This document shows, in pieces, positions 22,753 through 33,558 of a stretch of DNA of 64,000 bases. The position numbers and the translations under genes were made by a program. How positions within the stretch are numbered: the stretch's first letter is position 1; each line of letters opens with the position of its first letter. The notes under the pieces are model-generated. The model was not told where the DNA came from. It saw only the letters and a list, made by a program, of their open reading frames with translations, and did not search any database. Source of the stretch: Nereocystis luetkeana (Eukaryota; Sar; Phaeophyceae; Laminariales; Laminariaceae); contig JARUPZ010000004.1 of the NCBI GenBank assembly GCA_031213475.1, positions 5,713,169-5,777,168 on the forward strand, in the 5' to 3' direction.

Positions 22753-23017
22753 TCCACCGGCTGCCCACGTAGCGCTCTCTGCTGTGGTGATGTACCCGTC
22801 CCGCCTGAGGGATGAGCTCCTCGGCGTCGGGGTTAAGAAGAAAAAACATCACCACCACCCCACGCGGTCCTTAAAGCGAGCAGGCCACCAGCCGGACCGC
22901 GCAAGGTTCCCTACCTACGTAGTCCGAAGCTCGATGTTCGTGTGACTGTCGCTAGACCGCTGCAGGTCCTGGCAGACTTCCTCGGCCCACCCCAAGGACG
23001 GGGCAGGCCGAAGCAGG

Positions 23018-24290
23018 CAGGATGCAGCCCTATTATTCCATAAAAGCCCCATCGGCATACTATAATCCCCTGGACGTCCCATGGAAGCACCACGAAACTT
23101 CAATGCAAAAAACAATGCAAGTGTCATGGAAGTCCCACAATAGCACTATTGAGTCCCATGGGAAGTCGCTTTGGGCTAACATAATCCTACGGAAGTCACG
23201 CGGAAGCACCATGGAAGTCTTATGCAGGTCTCACGCAAGCACTAGGGAAGTCCGATGGTAGTGCCGTAGAGGCATCATTGAAATTCCATGTGAGTCCCAA
23301 AGCTGCCCCATAAGCACAATATTAAAACACTATGGGAACATCATGAAGGCCCCATGGAAGTAAACCGGGAGTCTCTTTGGGACAGAATGCAGGGCAAGCA
23401 TATCAAGAACCGTTTATGCTATCCTTTCCGAAGTGTCGGTAGTATATAATCCGTATTACGCTCGATCAAAGCGTCACATGCAGTCTGGAAGTATCAGTTT
23501 TGCGGAAGTTCTCGATATCATAGCGTTTTATTTAGATTAAGTTTGAAGGAAAGTCCGCCGAGAATCCCATGGAACCCCCTTGCAAATCCCACGGAAGTCT
23601 TATTTAAGTCCCACAGGAACCCACGGGAACAATACAACCTGATGGACACCTTTGTCCCATGGAAGCGACACGGAAGTTGCAGGGGAATCTCATAGAAGCC
23701 CACTCAAAGTCCCACGGGAGTTCCGTTGGAATCCCACCGAAGTCGCATGGAATTCCCATGGAAATGCCCATGGAAATCCTATCGTAGCGCTAGTCCCATG
23801 ATGACACCCTTCAAGTTCCACGACAAGACATCTAGTCCAATCGAAGTGCCACAAACGTCCCACGAGCGTGCCATCTGAGCCCATTGGGAGTCCCATGGAA
23901 GTCCTGTGGGGTCACCATGGGCCTCCCATTGTAGTATCATTTTCGCATGAAAGTCACATGCGAGTGCCATGAGAAAGCCATGGATACAACACTCCACGGG
24001 AGCACCATGGAAGCAAGATGGGAGCAACATGAACGTCCCGTGGATGCTAACTTCCATGTGAGTCTCCTCTGATTCCCACGGGAGCACCATGGGGGCATCA
24101 CTACTCCGATGGGACCGTGGGGATCCTATGGAAGCACCGAGTATCATGGGAGTTCACGAGAATCCCATGAAAGCCATGGAAGCCATGTGTCTCACTTGGG
24201 TTCCAATGGAAGCACCATACTCGCATGGAATCACATAGAGTTCCATGGGGATACTATAATTTCATGGCACTGTCATCGGACTTCTGGACC
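23018..24290. repeat. Degenerate CCATGG-rich satellite, block 3
   Basis: About 1.2 kb of words such as GTCCCATGGAAG and AGCACCATGGAAG, with non-repetitive gaps at about 23390-23560. No unit is exactly conserved, but the GGAAGTCCC polarity is constant on the plus strand. Confidence 0.75.
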
Positions 24291-24620
24291 CCCATGGTTA
24301 TCCGATGGGACTCCCATGTCACTTCGTTCGTTTTCTCCTGGGACTTCCGTGGACCCCCCATGGGACTTCCATGGTGCTCCCATGGGACTTCCGTGGAACT
24401 CCTTTGGGATTTTCATGGTGCTTCCATGAGACGTCCATGGTGTTTCGATGGGGCTACCGTGGGACTTCCATTGGAGTTCCATGGGACTACAGCACCATGA
24501 TATTGCTATGCGACATCCATGAGCTGCCTTACCCATCAGTCTAAATTGACGCTCTCATGGTGTTCCTATGGTACTTTCATTGGACATCCGTCAATTGTAG
24601 CACTGCGATGGAGGCCCCAT
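24291..24620. repeat. Degenerate CCATGG-rich satellite, block 4, reversed polarity
   Basis: The same words appear reverse-complemented: CCATGGGACTTCCATGGTGC and relatives. The polarity switches at about 24290. Confidence 0.75.
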
Positions 24621-25505
24621 GGGGCTCTCGCAAAATACAACGAGTGTGCATACTCTCGAATATCGGCCCCACCCATTGAATTGCCCAAGGCATGTGCATG
24701 ATCTGATTCTAAACCCTGCGGCTTCATGCCGACCATCACAACAACGCAACCGAATCCTAGTTATGAATCGTCGACTCCCTGCGTTCGTTTGCTTGCTGGC
24801 TCGTTCGTTCGCCTACGTTTCCGACATTATCCGGGCGTTGAACACACCGCATTCGCGGGGTATCGACCTTACTCAGCAAGACCCTCCTGTACTCAGCAAG
24901 ACCCTCCTTAGGACGAACGATGCAAGGGAGGGGCAGTAGCTGTCCGTAGGCATCCATATTGAAACGTAGCCGTGTCGCATGCACAAGACAGCGGCGAGAC
25001 GCAGAATCAGATATCGTCAGACGTTCAACCGAGCAAGTCACTCCCTATGTAGGTGTCTCGTTGATTGCGTCTTACCGTCACATCTGTGGTGGAAGTAATC
25101 GACCGACTGCGTTTGGTACGTTCGCCTTGACCCCTCCGGGCACTTGGCTCCTGACGCATGCGACTGTCTCTTTTGCCCCCGGCCGTTGCTCTACCGACGA
25201 GCATCCTTTGCGAATACCGAACGAGGACTTCGGAACGCTAAGAAAGTCGTTGCTGACCTTAGAGAAATGAATGCAGGAATGAGACAATGTTGCCAGAATT
25301 GAAATGCACCTGATGTCGTTCCTGCGGTACCGCTATTGGTACAGAAACAAGTTGTCAAAACCTTGCACACACCTGGTGCAGCGCAAGAAATAGCCAGAGC
25401 CATAACGCACATGCACAACTATATAAAGTGCCAGTACTGCACTCTAGCACCGTGTCGTGCTCTCAAAGCTAAGTTGTCGCTTTTTCTCCGGTTAAACTCA
25501 CCGGC
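24620..25505. other. Region without a defensible gene
   Basis: Mixed-composition sequence. It contains a short direct repeat of ACTCAGCAAGACCCTCCT at about 24870 and 24890. Open frames up to about 105 codons lack splice or start support. Confidence 0.4.
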
Positions 25506-25507
25506 CT

Positions 25508-25615
25508 ATTACGGGGGACCATAGTACATAGGACCAAAATAGTTAGTAAAAATAGGTAACTTACAGGTGTTTGTGTGTACTGTAGGTAGGTCCTATTTAA
25601 TATGACCCCCCGAAT
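25508..25615. mobile_element. TA-flanked MITE (family B)
   Basis: Left end ATTACGGGGGACCATAGTAC, right end ATTTAATATGACCCCCCGAA. Internal AGTAAAAATAGGTAA block as in other copies. It lies just before the first candidate exon of the cassette-exon locus. Confidence 0.85.
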
Positions 25616-25710
25616 TAGGGTCCTATTGACGTACATTGGTCCGGTGCCGCAGTAAATACGGTAAATTAACTGAGCTGAAAATACGACGACATCACGCTTA
25701 CGCTCTGCAG

Positions 25711-26007
25711 GTGAACGATCCGGAGGACTCTGTGATTAGCTTTTACGAGGACGGCCAAGATGCTCAGCAAACGCCGACGGTGGCTAACGACGAGATCACC
25801 ATCGACTTTTCGTGGCTTCAAGAGGACGAAAAGCTCATAACTGACCACCGGCACAATATACCCAGGTTGGCAAACAAGTCGAACCCTAGACACTGGAAAC
25901 ACATTCGGTGTTTGACCGTGCAATTGGACGAGGAACGAGATATGAAACCCCGTCGGCTTCTTAGCGCCTATCGAGCAAGCGTCCTCGCCGTTCAATGGCC
26001 ATATTGA
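25711..26007 (+). CDS. Candidate exon upstream of the cassette array
   Basis: Acceptor GCTTACGCTCTGCAG. The frame is open for 98 codons, starting VNDPEDSVISFYEDGQDAQ, then an acidic region (EITIDFSWLQEDEKLI) and a basic end (RDMKPRRLLSAYRAS), before TGA. No convincing donor precedes the stop. It could be a terminal exon of something else or a decayed exon. Family not recognised. Confidence 0.3.
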   Translation: MNDPEDSVISFYEDGQDAQQTPTVANDEITIDFSWLQEDEKLITDHRHNIPRLANKSNPRHWKHIRCLTVQLDEERDMKPRRLLSAYRASVLAVQWPY

Positions 26008-26480
26008 GTGGATGAAAGAACTCTCGCGATCACAGGGCTGTTGCTAGCGTCACCGCGATGCTTTTCCGGGCGAGATGGTCTCCATGCCTAACAAGAATAC
26101 TCGAGAGGTGGAACCACCGTCCCAAAAAAGCGCGTGCCGTTGGTATACCGCGAGGGCGGGGATTCGCAGCTGTTTATCACACCCCAAGATACTAATTTTG
26201 TCTCAGGTTTCGTTCGCGTTCGTATATGTTACTCATTTTTTCTGTCAACATACATTGGAGGGGTACGGGGTCTGGGTGATGCGGTGCAAGGGTAGATCGT
26301 TGCGACTAAGGAAATACAACGCAGTATTACCTTAGGTGATTTTCGCTCGGAAGCTTCTTGTATGCTGGTACTAACCCAACCCTAAACGTTTAGACTTCAA
26401 CCCTTCGTTTGTGCATTCTGTATTTTGGTTGCGACTGCAGTGGCGTGGTCGGTATCGGGAACTGAAACGGGACAGTATAG

Positions 26481-26654
26481 GATGCCATTGAAGCAGACAC
26501 CGTCGAAACCGGCAACACAGCACAGAGCTCTCCATGGTTTATTTCGCACGCCGTAGAGAATGAGAACATCGTTTACCACTCGATGACGGCTGTCCCCCAA
26601 GCGCTGCAACCCCGCTATTCTGTGCTTCTGGGGCTTGACGCGCTCGTCCGCTGA
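26481..26654 (+). CDS. Candidate exon upstream of the cassette array
   Basis: Acceptor GGACAGTATAG. 57 open codons starting DAIEADTVETGNTAQSS and including VENENIVYHSMTAVPQALQ, ending in TGA with no donor before it. The composition is protein-like. A minus-strand frame over the same bases is also open, so confidence is low. Confidence 0.25.
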   Translation, partial: DAIEADTVETGNTAQSSPWFISHAVENENIVYHSMTAVPQALQPRYSVLLGLDALVR

Positions 26655-27042
26655 CCACGCTAACCACTGCGGTGGATCCAACAACAGGTGTACTCTAGAT
26701 CATTTTACCAGGTAGATTCGCCCATTTTCTTGCTCGTGCAGAGCTCTTCACGCGCGGGGCTGGATCGGATATATGCGGCCACACTCGAGCCGGGTCGAAC
26801 AGAATGTCGTTGGGCGAGAGGCTGAAGTGAGCGCGAGTGGCATTAGGTATGCGCATGGTGATGTGCGGACCCTCTTCTCCAGGACCGAACAGGTTATGGT
26901 CGATCGAGTAGATGAAGGCGAGGTCAGTCTCTGGGGTGGCCACACTCCGCTGCTGCTGCCGAGCCCCGACAAGGTGGGCAACGAACACATATTTTGAGAG
27001 CGTGCAATTCTGTGCTCCCCGAATCGCTTCCGTCTGACCGCT

Positions 27043-27139
27043 TTAACCCCTTTAGTACCACAATCCCGAGTTGGGTACAAACCAGTCTAATTCCAAGTGA
27101 TTTGTCCCCAAAACGGGACTGGGGTCCTACAACGGTTAA
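27043..27139. mobile_element. TTAA-type hairpin MITE (family C) with readable empty sites
   Basis: TTAA flanks both ends. The two younger copies of the surrounding repeat lack it: there the site reads GGCTGCTTTAAAAGCTGAAC (about 31033) and GGCTGCTTTAAAAACTGAAC (about 32613). Here the element separates GACCGCTTTAA from TTAACAGCTGAAC. This shows insertion at TTAA with duplication of the tetranucleotide, as piggyBac-type transposases do. Confidence 0.9.
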
Positions 27140-28009
27140 CAGCTGAACAGCGTGTCACCGCTACCGTGTTCCTCCTATCTAATGCGCCCGGTAGAGTCGG
27201 GCACCACGGATTTCGAAAAAGGCCTTGTCAAGAACGACACGCTAAACCGAATGCAACTACCGTGTGCACCACATGGACCACAGCGTCCTAGCGTATTCCG
27301 GTACCTGAATCGCCGGTGAGATGGCGGCAGCAGGGCGATGGTGTCTGACATGGTATCCGCGGGCCTTCACCCTTTCTATTTGGGTGAAGCCAACTCTACT
27401 CCATTGGCAGGTGTTGTGCGAGGAAACGTTGGACGTGAGTAATGCCATGGTCGTTTAGGACCCCGATTCGCAAATGGCACTATAGATACAAACCTTATCA
27501 CGCTAAGCTTGACAGTGTACGGCCTTCAAAAAGCAACGGAGGTCTGCCTTCTCCGGAGACTGGGTGGACGGCATGATGAGATGGTGTGTGCCATGCCGGA
27601 TGTACTGCCTACCGTAAACGCTTTCGCTTTCAAGTCAAGCATGAACCACATGTCACCTATGGCGTAGCATGCCAATGCTGGAGATCTCCCGTAACTCGGC
27701 ACAAAACGAGATACGTGGCTGACTCTTATTAATTTCCTTCTGCCCTTTGGGCTTGGCCAGCATATTGAAGGCGATATAAACTTCGCCGCTGATGCTCTGA
27801 CCGAGTCAGTATCGAATGAGATCGCCATCGTCGGCCCACGTCGCTGCAGAAACACATCCGCAACGGAGATATCTTCACAATTCCGCGTTGTCACTACGCC
27901 TCCAATGCCAAGACGTGTACACTGCTCTCGTGATTACAGTGAATAGTGCTCGTGTACCGTATTCACGTCCGACCGCTACGTACGTTTTTACAATCTGGAG
28001 TATGTGTAC

Positions 28010-28087
28010 ACTACCTTCAAAACCGGCCACGTCATGTCTAGTTTTTCTATCGCAGTGTCGGCGATTCATAAGGCATGGGTGCAGCAG
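28010..28087 (+). CDS. Cassette exon U1, acceptor lost
   Basis: 26 codons opening TTFKTGHVMSSFS and ending AWVQQ, donor CAG then GTACGG. The acceptor position reads TAC where the other copies have TAG, so this cassette is probably skipped. Confidence 0.45.
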
Positions 28088-28324
28088 GTACGGCGATGTT
28101 TCCTCTCGTCAGCACGCGTTCCATGCGTGATATACGTACTGAATGGCCATGAACTGGTAATTTCCCTACAATTTGATGGTGGTTTGATCCGTGATACGTA
28201 CACGGTCGAGGTTGGTGTCAAATTGAACGATGCCATGGTACTGCCAACACATAACGTACAACAGCAATGGAGCCCATATCGGTTTGATGATCCTAGCGGT
28301 ACGTGTCTGTGAACCCTTCTATTC

Positions 28325-29700
28325 GGGTATCACAGACCAAAGCACCATCAAATCGTAGGGAAATCAACAGTTCATGGCCGTTCAGCACATATATCACGCA
28401 TGGAACGCGTGCTCAGGAGAGGAAACATCGCCTCACCTACTGCGCCCATACCTCGTGAATCGCCGACACGGCAATAGAAGAACTAGACTTGTGTGGCCGG
28501 TTTTGAAGGTAGTCTACACATACTCCAGATTGTAAATGCGTACGTAGCGTTCGGACGTGAATACGGTACACGAGCACAATTCACTGTGATCATGAGAGCA
28601 GCGTACACGGCTTGGCATTGGAGGCGTCGGTACTACGCGGAATTGTTTTGATATTTCCGTTGAAGGTGTGTCTCTGCAGCGACGTGGGCCGACGATGAGG
28701 ATCTCATGCGATGCTGACTCGGTCAGAGCATCAGAGGCGAAGTTTATATCGCCTCCAAGAAGCTGGCCAAGCTCAAAGAAAGGGCGAAAGGAAGTTAATA
28801 AGAGTCAGCCACGTATCTCGTTTAGTGCCGAGTTACGGGAGATCTCCAGCATTGGCATGCTACGCCATAGGGGACATGTGGTTCACGCTTGACTTGAAAG
28901 CGTAAGCGTTTACGGTAGGCCGTATGTCCGGCATTGTACAAATCACCTCATCATGCCGTTCACCCAGTCTCCGGAGAAGGCAGACCTCCGTTGCTTTGTC
29001 AAGGCCGGACACTGTCAACCTTAGCATGATAAGGTTGGTCTCTAGTGCCACTTGCGAATCAGGGTCCCAAACGACCACGTAAGGAAATCAACAGTTCATG
29101 GCCGTTCAGTACATATATCACGCATGGAACGCGTGTTAACGAGAGGAAACATCGCCATACCTGCTGCACCCATGCCTTGTGAAACGCCGACACTGCGATA
29201 GAAGAACTAGACATGGCGTGGCCGGTTTTGAAGGTAGTCTACACATACTCCAGATCGTAAATGCGTACTGGTACGTAGCATTTGGACGTGAATAAGGTAC
29301 ACGAGCTCAATTCACTGTGATCACCGAGCAGCGTACACGGCTTGGCGTTGGAGGCGTAGGGACAACGCGGAATTGTTTTGATATTTCCGTTGCGGATGTG
29401 GTTCTGCAATGACGTGGGCGGACGATAGAGATCTCATTCGATACTGGCTCGGTCAGAGCATCAGCGGCGAAGTTTATATCGCCTCCAATAAGATGACCAA
29501 GCTCAAAGGGCGGAAGGAAGCTAAGAAGAGTCAGCCACGTATCTCGATTTGTGCCGAGTTACGGGAGATCTCCGGCTTTGGCATGCTACGCCATAGGTGA
29601 CATGTGGTTCATGCTTGACTTGAAAGCGGCCGTTCACCCAGTCTCCGGAGAAGGCAGACCTCGGTTGCTTTTTGAAGGCCGTACACTGTCAACCTCAGCG
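28325..29700 (-). repeat. Inverted copies of the array unit
   Basis: Two adjacent stretches (about 28325-29080 and 29081-29700) read as array units on the minus strand. Each contains a reversed cassette exon and the reversed GAGGCGATATAAACTTCGCC segment. They separate the older plus-strand copy at 27.6-28.3 kb from the clean tandem copies at 30-33 kb. Confidence 0.75.
29161..29238 (-). CDS. Cassette exon in inverted orientation
   Basis: On the minus strand: acceptor GTATGTGTAG, 26 open codons (TTFKTGHAMSSSSIA at the start, AWVQQ at the end), donor CAG then GTATGG. Intact, but opposite to the array, so it cannot be spliced into the plus-strand transcript. Confidence 0.4.
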
Positions 29701-30320
29701 TGATAAGCTTGGTCTCTAGTGCCACTTGCGAAACAGGGTCCCAAACGACCATGGCCTTGCTCGTGTCCAACGGTTCCTCGTACAACACCTGCCAATGGAG
29801 TAAACCTTATCACGCTAAGCTTGACAGTGTACGGCCTTCAAAAAGCAACGGAGGTCTGCCTTCTCCGGAGACTGGGTGGACGGCATGATGAGGTGGTGTG
29901 TGCCATGCCGGATGTACTGCCTACCGTAAACGCTTTCGCTTTCAAGTCAAGCATGAACAACATGTCACCTATGGCGTAGCATGCCAATGCTGGAGATCTC
30001 CCGTACCTAGGCACAAAACGAGGTACGTGGCTGACTCTTATTAACTTCCTTCCACCCTTTGGGCTTGGTCATCTTATTGGAGGCGATATAAACTTCGCCG
30101 CTGATGCTCTGACCGAGCCAGTATCGAATGAGATCTCTATCGTCCGCCCACGTCATTGCAGAACCACATCCGCAACGGAAATATCAAAACAATTCCGCGT
30201 TGTCCCTACGCCTCCAACGCCAAGACGTTTACACTGCTCTCGTGATTACAGTGAATAGTGCTCGTGTACCCTATTCACGTCCTAACGCTACCTACGCGAT
30301 ACAATATGGAGTATGTGTAG

Positions 30321-30398
30321 ACCACCTTCAAAGCCGGCCACGCCATGTCTAGTCTTTCTATCGGAGTGTCGGGGTTTTACAAGGCATGGGTGCAGCAG
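30321..30398 (+). CDS. Cassette exon U2
   Basis: Acceptor GTATGTGTAG, 26 codons (TTFKAGHAMSSLSIGV at the start, KAWVQQ at the end), donor CAG then GTAAGG, phase 0/0. Confidence 0.5.
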
Positions 30399-30722
30399 GT
30401 AAGGCGATGTTTCCTCTCATCAGCACGCGTTCCATGCGTGGTTTGCGTACTGAACGGCCATGAACCGTTGATTTCCCTACAATTTGATGGTGCTTCGATC
30501 CGTGATACGTACACGGTCGAGGATGGTGTCAAATTGGACGATGCCATGGTGCTGCCAACACTCAAAGTGCAACAGCATGGAGCCCATATCTGTTTGATGA
30601 TCCTAGCGGTATGAATTTGTGTACCATACTGCCATCGATACTTTGCATCTCTGCAACCCGGCCTGTTTCATAACCTTGATAACCAACCATTTCTAGTTTT
30701 TTTTTGCCTCCGCCTTACGTAG

Positions 30723-30968
30723 GTCGTAAGCCTTCGACCAGGGACCGACTTGATCGAGTACACGCGGCCACACTCGTTGGGAGTCGAACAAGCTGTCATC
30801 GGTCGAGAGGCTGAAGCCGGCACATGCGGCATTAGGTATGCGCATGGTTATGTGCGTCCCCGCTTCTCCAGGACCGCACAGGTTATGGTCGATCGAGCGG
30901 TTGAAGGCGAGATCACTCTCTGGGGTGGCCACACTCCGCTGCTGCTGCTGATGCCGAGCCCCGACAAG
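30723..30968 (+). CDS. 82-codon exon of the array unit, copy 1
   Basis: A strong pyrimidine-rich acceptor (a TTTTTTTTTGCC run, then TTACGTAG) and a good donor (AAG then GTGAGC) bracket 246 bases in phase 0/0 with no stop. The peptide starts VVSLRPGTDLIEYTRPHSLG, contains IGREAEAGTCGIRYAHGYV and ends LLLLMPSPDK. It looks beta-rich and soluble. An older copy at about 26.77-26.98 kb keeps much of this frame (GIRYAHGDV, LWGGHTPLLL). A minus-strand frame over the same bases is open too, but has no comparable splice signals. Function unknown. Confidence 0.5.
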
Positions 30969-31304
30969 GTGAGCAACGAACACATTTCTTGAGAGCGTGC
31001 AGACCTGTGCTCCCCAAATCGCTTTCGTCTGGCTGCTTTAAAAGCTGAACAGCGCGTCACCGCTACCGTGTTCCTCCTATCAAATCCGCCCGATAGAGTC
31101 GGGCACTGCTGATTTCGAAGAAAGGCCTTGTCAAGAACGACCCGCCAAACCCAATGCAACTACCGTGTGCACCACATGGGCCACTGCGTCCTAGCGTATT
31201 CCGGTACTTTAGCAGCCGGTGAAATGGCGGCAGCAGGTCGGTGGTGTCCAACATGGTACCCTCCCCCTTCTATTTGGGTGGCGCCACCTTTACTCCATTG
31301 GCAG

Positions 31305-31472
31305 GTGGTGTACGAGGAACCGTTGGACGTGAGCAAGGCCATGGTCGTTTGGGACCCTGTTTCGCAAGTGGCACCAGAGACCAACGTTATCACGCTGAGG
31401 TTGGCAGTCTACGGCCTTCAGAAAGAAACCGGGGTTTGCCTTCTCCGGGCAATGGGGGGTCGGCATGATGAG
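31305..31472 (+). CDS. 56-codon exon of the array unit, copy 1
   Basis: Acceptor CCATTGGCAG after a pyrimidine-rich stretch, donor GAG then GTGATG, 168 bases, phase 0/0. The peptide begins VVYEEPLDVSKAMVVWD, continues ETNVITLRLAVYGLQKE and ends GGRHDE. The older counterpart at about 27.4 kb carries stops. An additional exon may start at 31653 (acceptor GGGCTTGACCAG, peptide HIEGDINFASGALTESVSN), but I could not fix its donor. Confidence 0.45.
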
Positions 31473-31900
31473 GTGATGTGTACAATGCCGGATGTACGGC
31501 CTACCCTAAACGCTTTCGCTTTCAAGTCAAGCGTGAACCCCGTGTAACCTATGGCGTAGCATGTCCATGCTGGAGATCTCCCGTACCTAGGCACAAAACG
31601 AGGTACGTGGCTGACTCTTATTAACTTCCTTCCACCCTTTGGGCTTGACCAGCATATTGAAGGCGATATAAACTTCGCCTCTGGTGCTCTGACCGAGTCA
31701 GTATCGAATGAGATCACCATCGTAGGCCCACGTCCCCGCAGAACCACATCCGCAACGGAGATATCAAAACAGTTCCGCGTTGTCACTACCCCTCCAACGC
31801 CAAGACGTTTACACTGCTCTCGTGATTACAGTGAATAGTGCTCGTGTACCCTATTCACGTCCTAACGCTACGTACGCGTTACAATATGGAGTATGTGTAG

Positions 31901-31978
31901 ACCACCTTCAAAGCCGGCCACGCCATGTCTAGTTTTTCTATCGGAGTGTCGGGGTTTTACAAGGCATGGGTGCAGCAG
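31901..31978 (+). CDS. Cassette exon U3
   Basis: Identical in layout to U2 (acceptor GTATGTGTAG, donor CAG then GTAAGG). It differs by one residue: Phe for Leu in MSSFSIG. Confidence 0.5.
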
Positions 31979-32302
31979 GTAAGGCGATGTTTCCTCTCGT
32001 CAGCACGCGTTCCATGCGTGGTTTGCGTACTGAACGGCCATGAACCGTTGATTTCCCTACAATTTGATGGTGCTTCGATCCGTGATACGTACACGGTCGA
32101 GGTTGGTGTCAAATTGGACGATGCCATGGTGCTGCCAACACTCAAAGTGCAACAGCATGGAGCCCATATCTGTTTGATGATCCTAGCGGTATGAATTTGT
32201 GTACCATACTGCCATCGATACTTTGCATCTCTGCAACCCAGCCTGTTTCATAACCTTGATAACCAACCATTTTTAGTTTTTTTTTGCCTCCGCCGTACGT
32301 AG

Positions 32303-32548
32303 GTCGTAAGCCTTCGACCAGGGACCGACTTGATTGAGTACACGCGGCCACACTCGTTGGGAGTCGAACAAGCTGTCATCGGTCGAGAGGCTGAAGCCGG
32401 CATGTGCGGCATTAGGTATGCGCATGGTTATGTGCGTCCCCGCTTCTCCAGGACCGCACAGGTTATGGTCGATCGAGCGGTTGAAGGCGAGATCACTCTC
32501 TGGGGTGGCCACACTCCGCTGCTGCTGCTGATGCCGAGCCCCGACAAG
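32303..32548 (+). CDS. 82-codon exon of the array unit, copy 2
   Basis: Copy of 30723-30968 at an offset of 1,580. Same acceptor (GTACGTAG) and donor (AAG then GTGAGC), same open frame; ACATGC has become ATGTGC, changing Thr to Met. Confidence 0.5.
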
Positions 32549-32884
32549 GTGAGCAAAGAACACATTTCTTGAGAGCGTGCAGACCTGTGCTCCCCAAATC
32601 GCTTTCGTCTGGCTGCTTTAAAAACTGAACAGCGCGTCACCGCTACCGTGTTCCTCCTATCAAATCCGCCCGATAGAGTCGGGCACTGCTGATTTCGAAG
32701 AAAGGCCTTGTCAAGAACGACCCGCCAAACCCAATGCCACTACCGTGTGCACCACATGGGCCACTGCGTCCTAGCGTATTCCGGTACTTTAGCAGCCGGT
32801 GAAATGGCGGCAGCAGGTCGGTGGTGTCCAACATGGTACCCTCCCCCTTCTATTTGGGTGGCGCCACCTTTACTCCATTGGCAG

Positions 32885-33052
32885 GTGGTGTACGAGGAAC
32901 CGTTGGACGTGAGCAAGGCCATGGTCGTTTGGGACCCTGTTTCGCAAGTGGCACCAGAGACCAACGGTATCACGCTGAGGTTGGCAGTCTACGGCCTTCA
33001 GAAAGAAACCGGGGTTTGCCTTCTCCGGGCAATGGGGGGTCGGCATGATGAG
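32885..33052 (+). CDS. 56-codon exon of the array unit, copy 2
   Basis: Copy of 31305-31472 at an offset of 1,580, with the same splice sites and open frame. One visible change turns NVIT into NGIT. Confidence 0.45.
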
Positions 33053-33480
33053 GTGATGTGTACAATGCCGGATGTACGGCCTACCCTAAACGCTTTCGCT
33101 TTCAAGTCAAGCGTGAACCCCGTGTAACCTATGGCGTAGCATGTCCATGCTGGAGATCTCGCGTAACTCGGCACAAAACGTGATACGTGGCTGACTCTTA
33201 TTAACTTATTTCTGCCCTTTGGGCTTGACCACCTTATTGAAGCCGGTATAAACTTCGCCGATGATGCTCTAGCCGAGTCAGTATCGAATGAGATCGCCAT
33301 CGTCAGACCACGTCAATGCAGAACCACACCTGCAACGGAGATATCGAAACAATTCCGCGTTGTCCCTACGCCTCCAACGTTATGCCGTGTACGCTGCTCG
33401 GTGACCACAGTGAATTGTGCTCGTGTACCGTATTCACGTCCGAACGCTACGTACGCATTTTCAATCTGCCGTATGTGTAG

Positions 33481-33558
33481 ACTACCTCCGGAAACGGCCA
33501 CGCCATGTCTACTTCCTCTACCGCAGTGTCGACGATTCACAAGGCGGGCGTGCAGCAG
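33481..33558 (+). CDS. Cassette exon U4
   Basis: Acceptor GTATGTGTAG, 26 codons (TTSGNGHAMSTSSTAV at the start, HKAGVQQ at the end), donor CAG then GTATGG, phase 0/0. It is intermediate between the U1-U3 type and the U5 type. Confidence 0.5.

Larger units (their letters stand above)
18770..22900 (-). mobile_element. Non-LTR retrotransposon (LINE), inactivated
   Basis: Reading the minus strand, an AP-type endonuclease domain is followed by a reverse transcriptase and a C-terminal tail, the order of RTE/I/Jockey-type LINEs. The exact clade cannot be named by eye. Two frameshifts (about 21180 and 20685) and one in-frame TGA (20220-20222) interrupt the protein, so the copy cannot be active. The 3' end is complex: a block at 19083-19200 (C-terminal coding plus 3' end) is repeated in diverged form at 18780-18960. 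That suggests a tandem tail duplication or a second, 5'-truncated insertion. An A-rich stretch lies at about 18480-18660. Terminal target duplications were not found. Confidence 0.9.
29980..33139 (+). repeat. 1,580-base tandem duplication (two units)
   Basis: Unit 1 is about 29980-31559 and unit 2 about 31560-33139. Three exon types recur at an offset of exactly 1,580: 30321/31901, 30723/32303 and 31305/32885. A third partial unit continues to about 33.6 kb (cassette at 33481). The two units are nearly identical from the first cassette onward, with scattered single-base differences (for example GAGGATGG at 30519 versus GAGGTTGG at 32099), so the duplication is recent. The junction phase is arbitrary. 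Confidence 0.9.

Noticed and set aside
26695..26988. Minus-strand gene (97 codons) conserved in the array copies
   Set aside because: Open in both old and young copies, but without comparable splice or start signals; the plus strand has a poly-T acceptor and a GTGAGC donor over the homologous bases, so plus is preferred. Not fully excluded.
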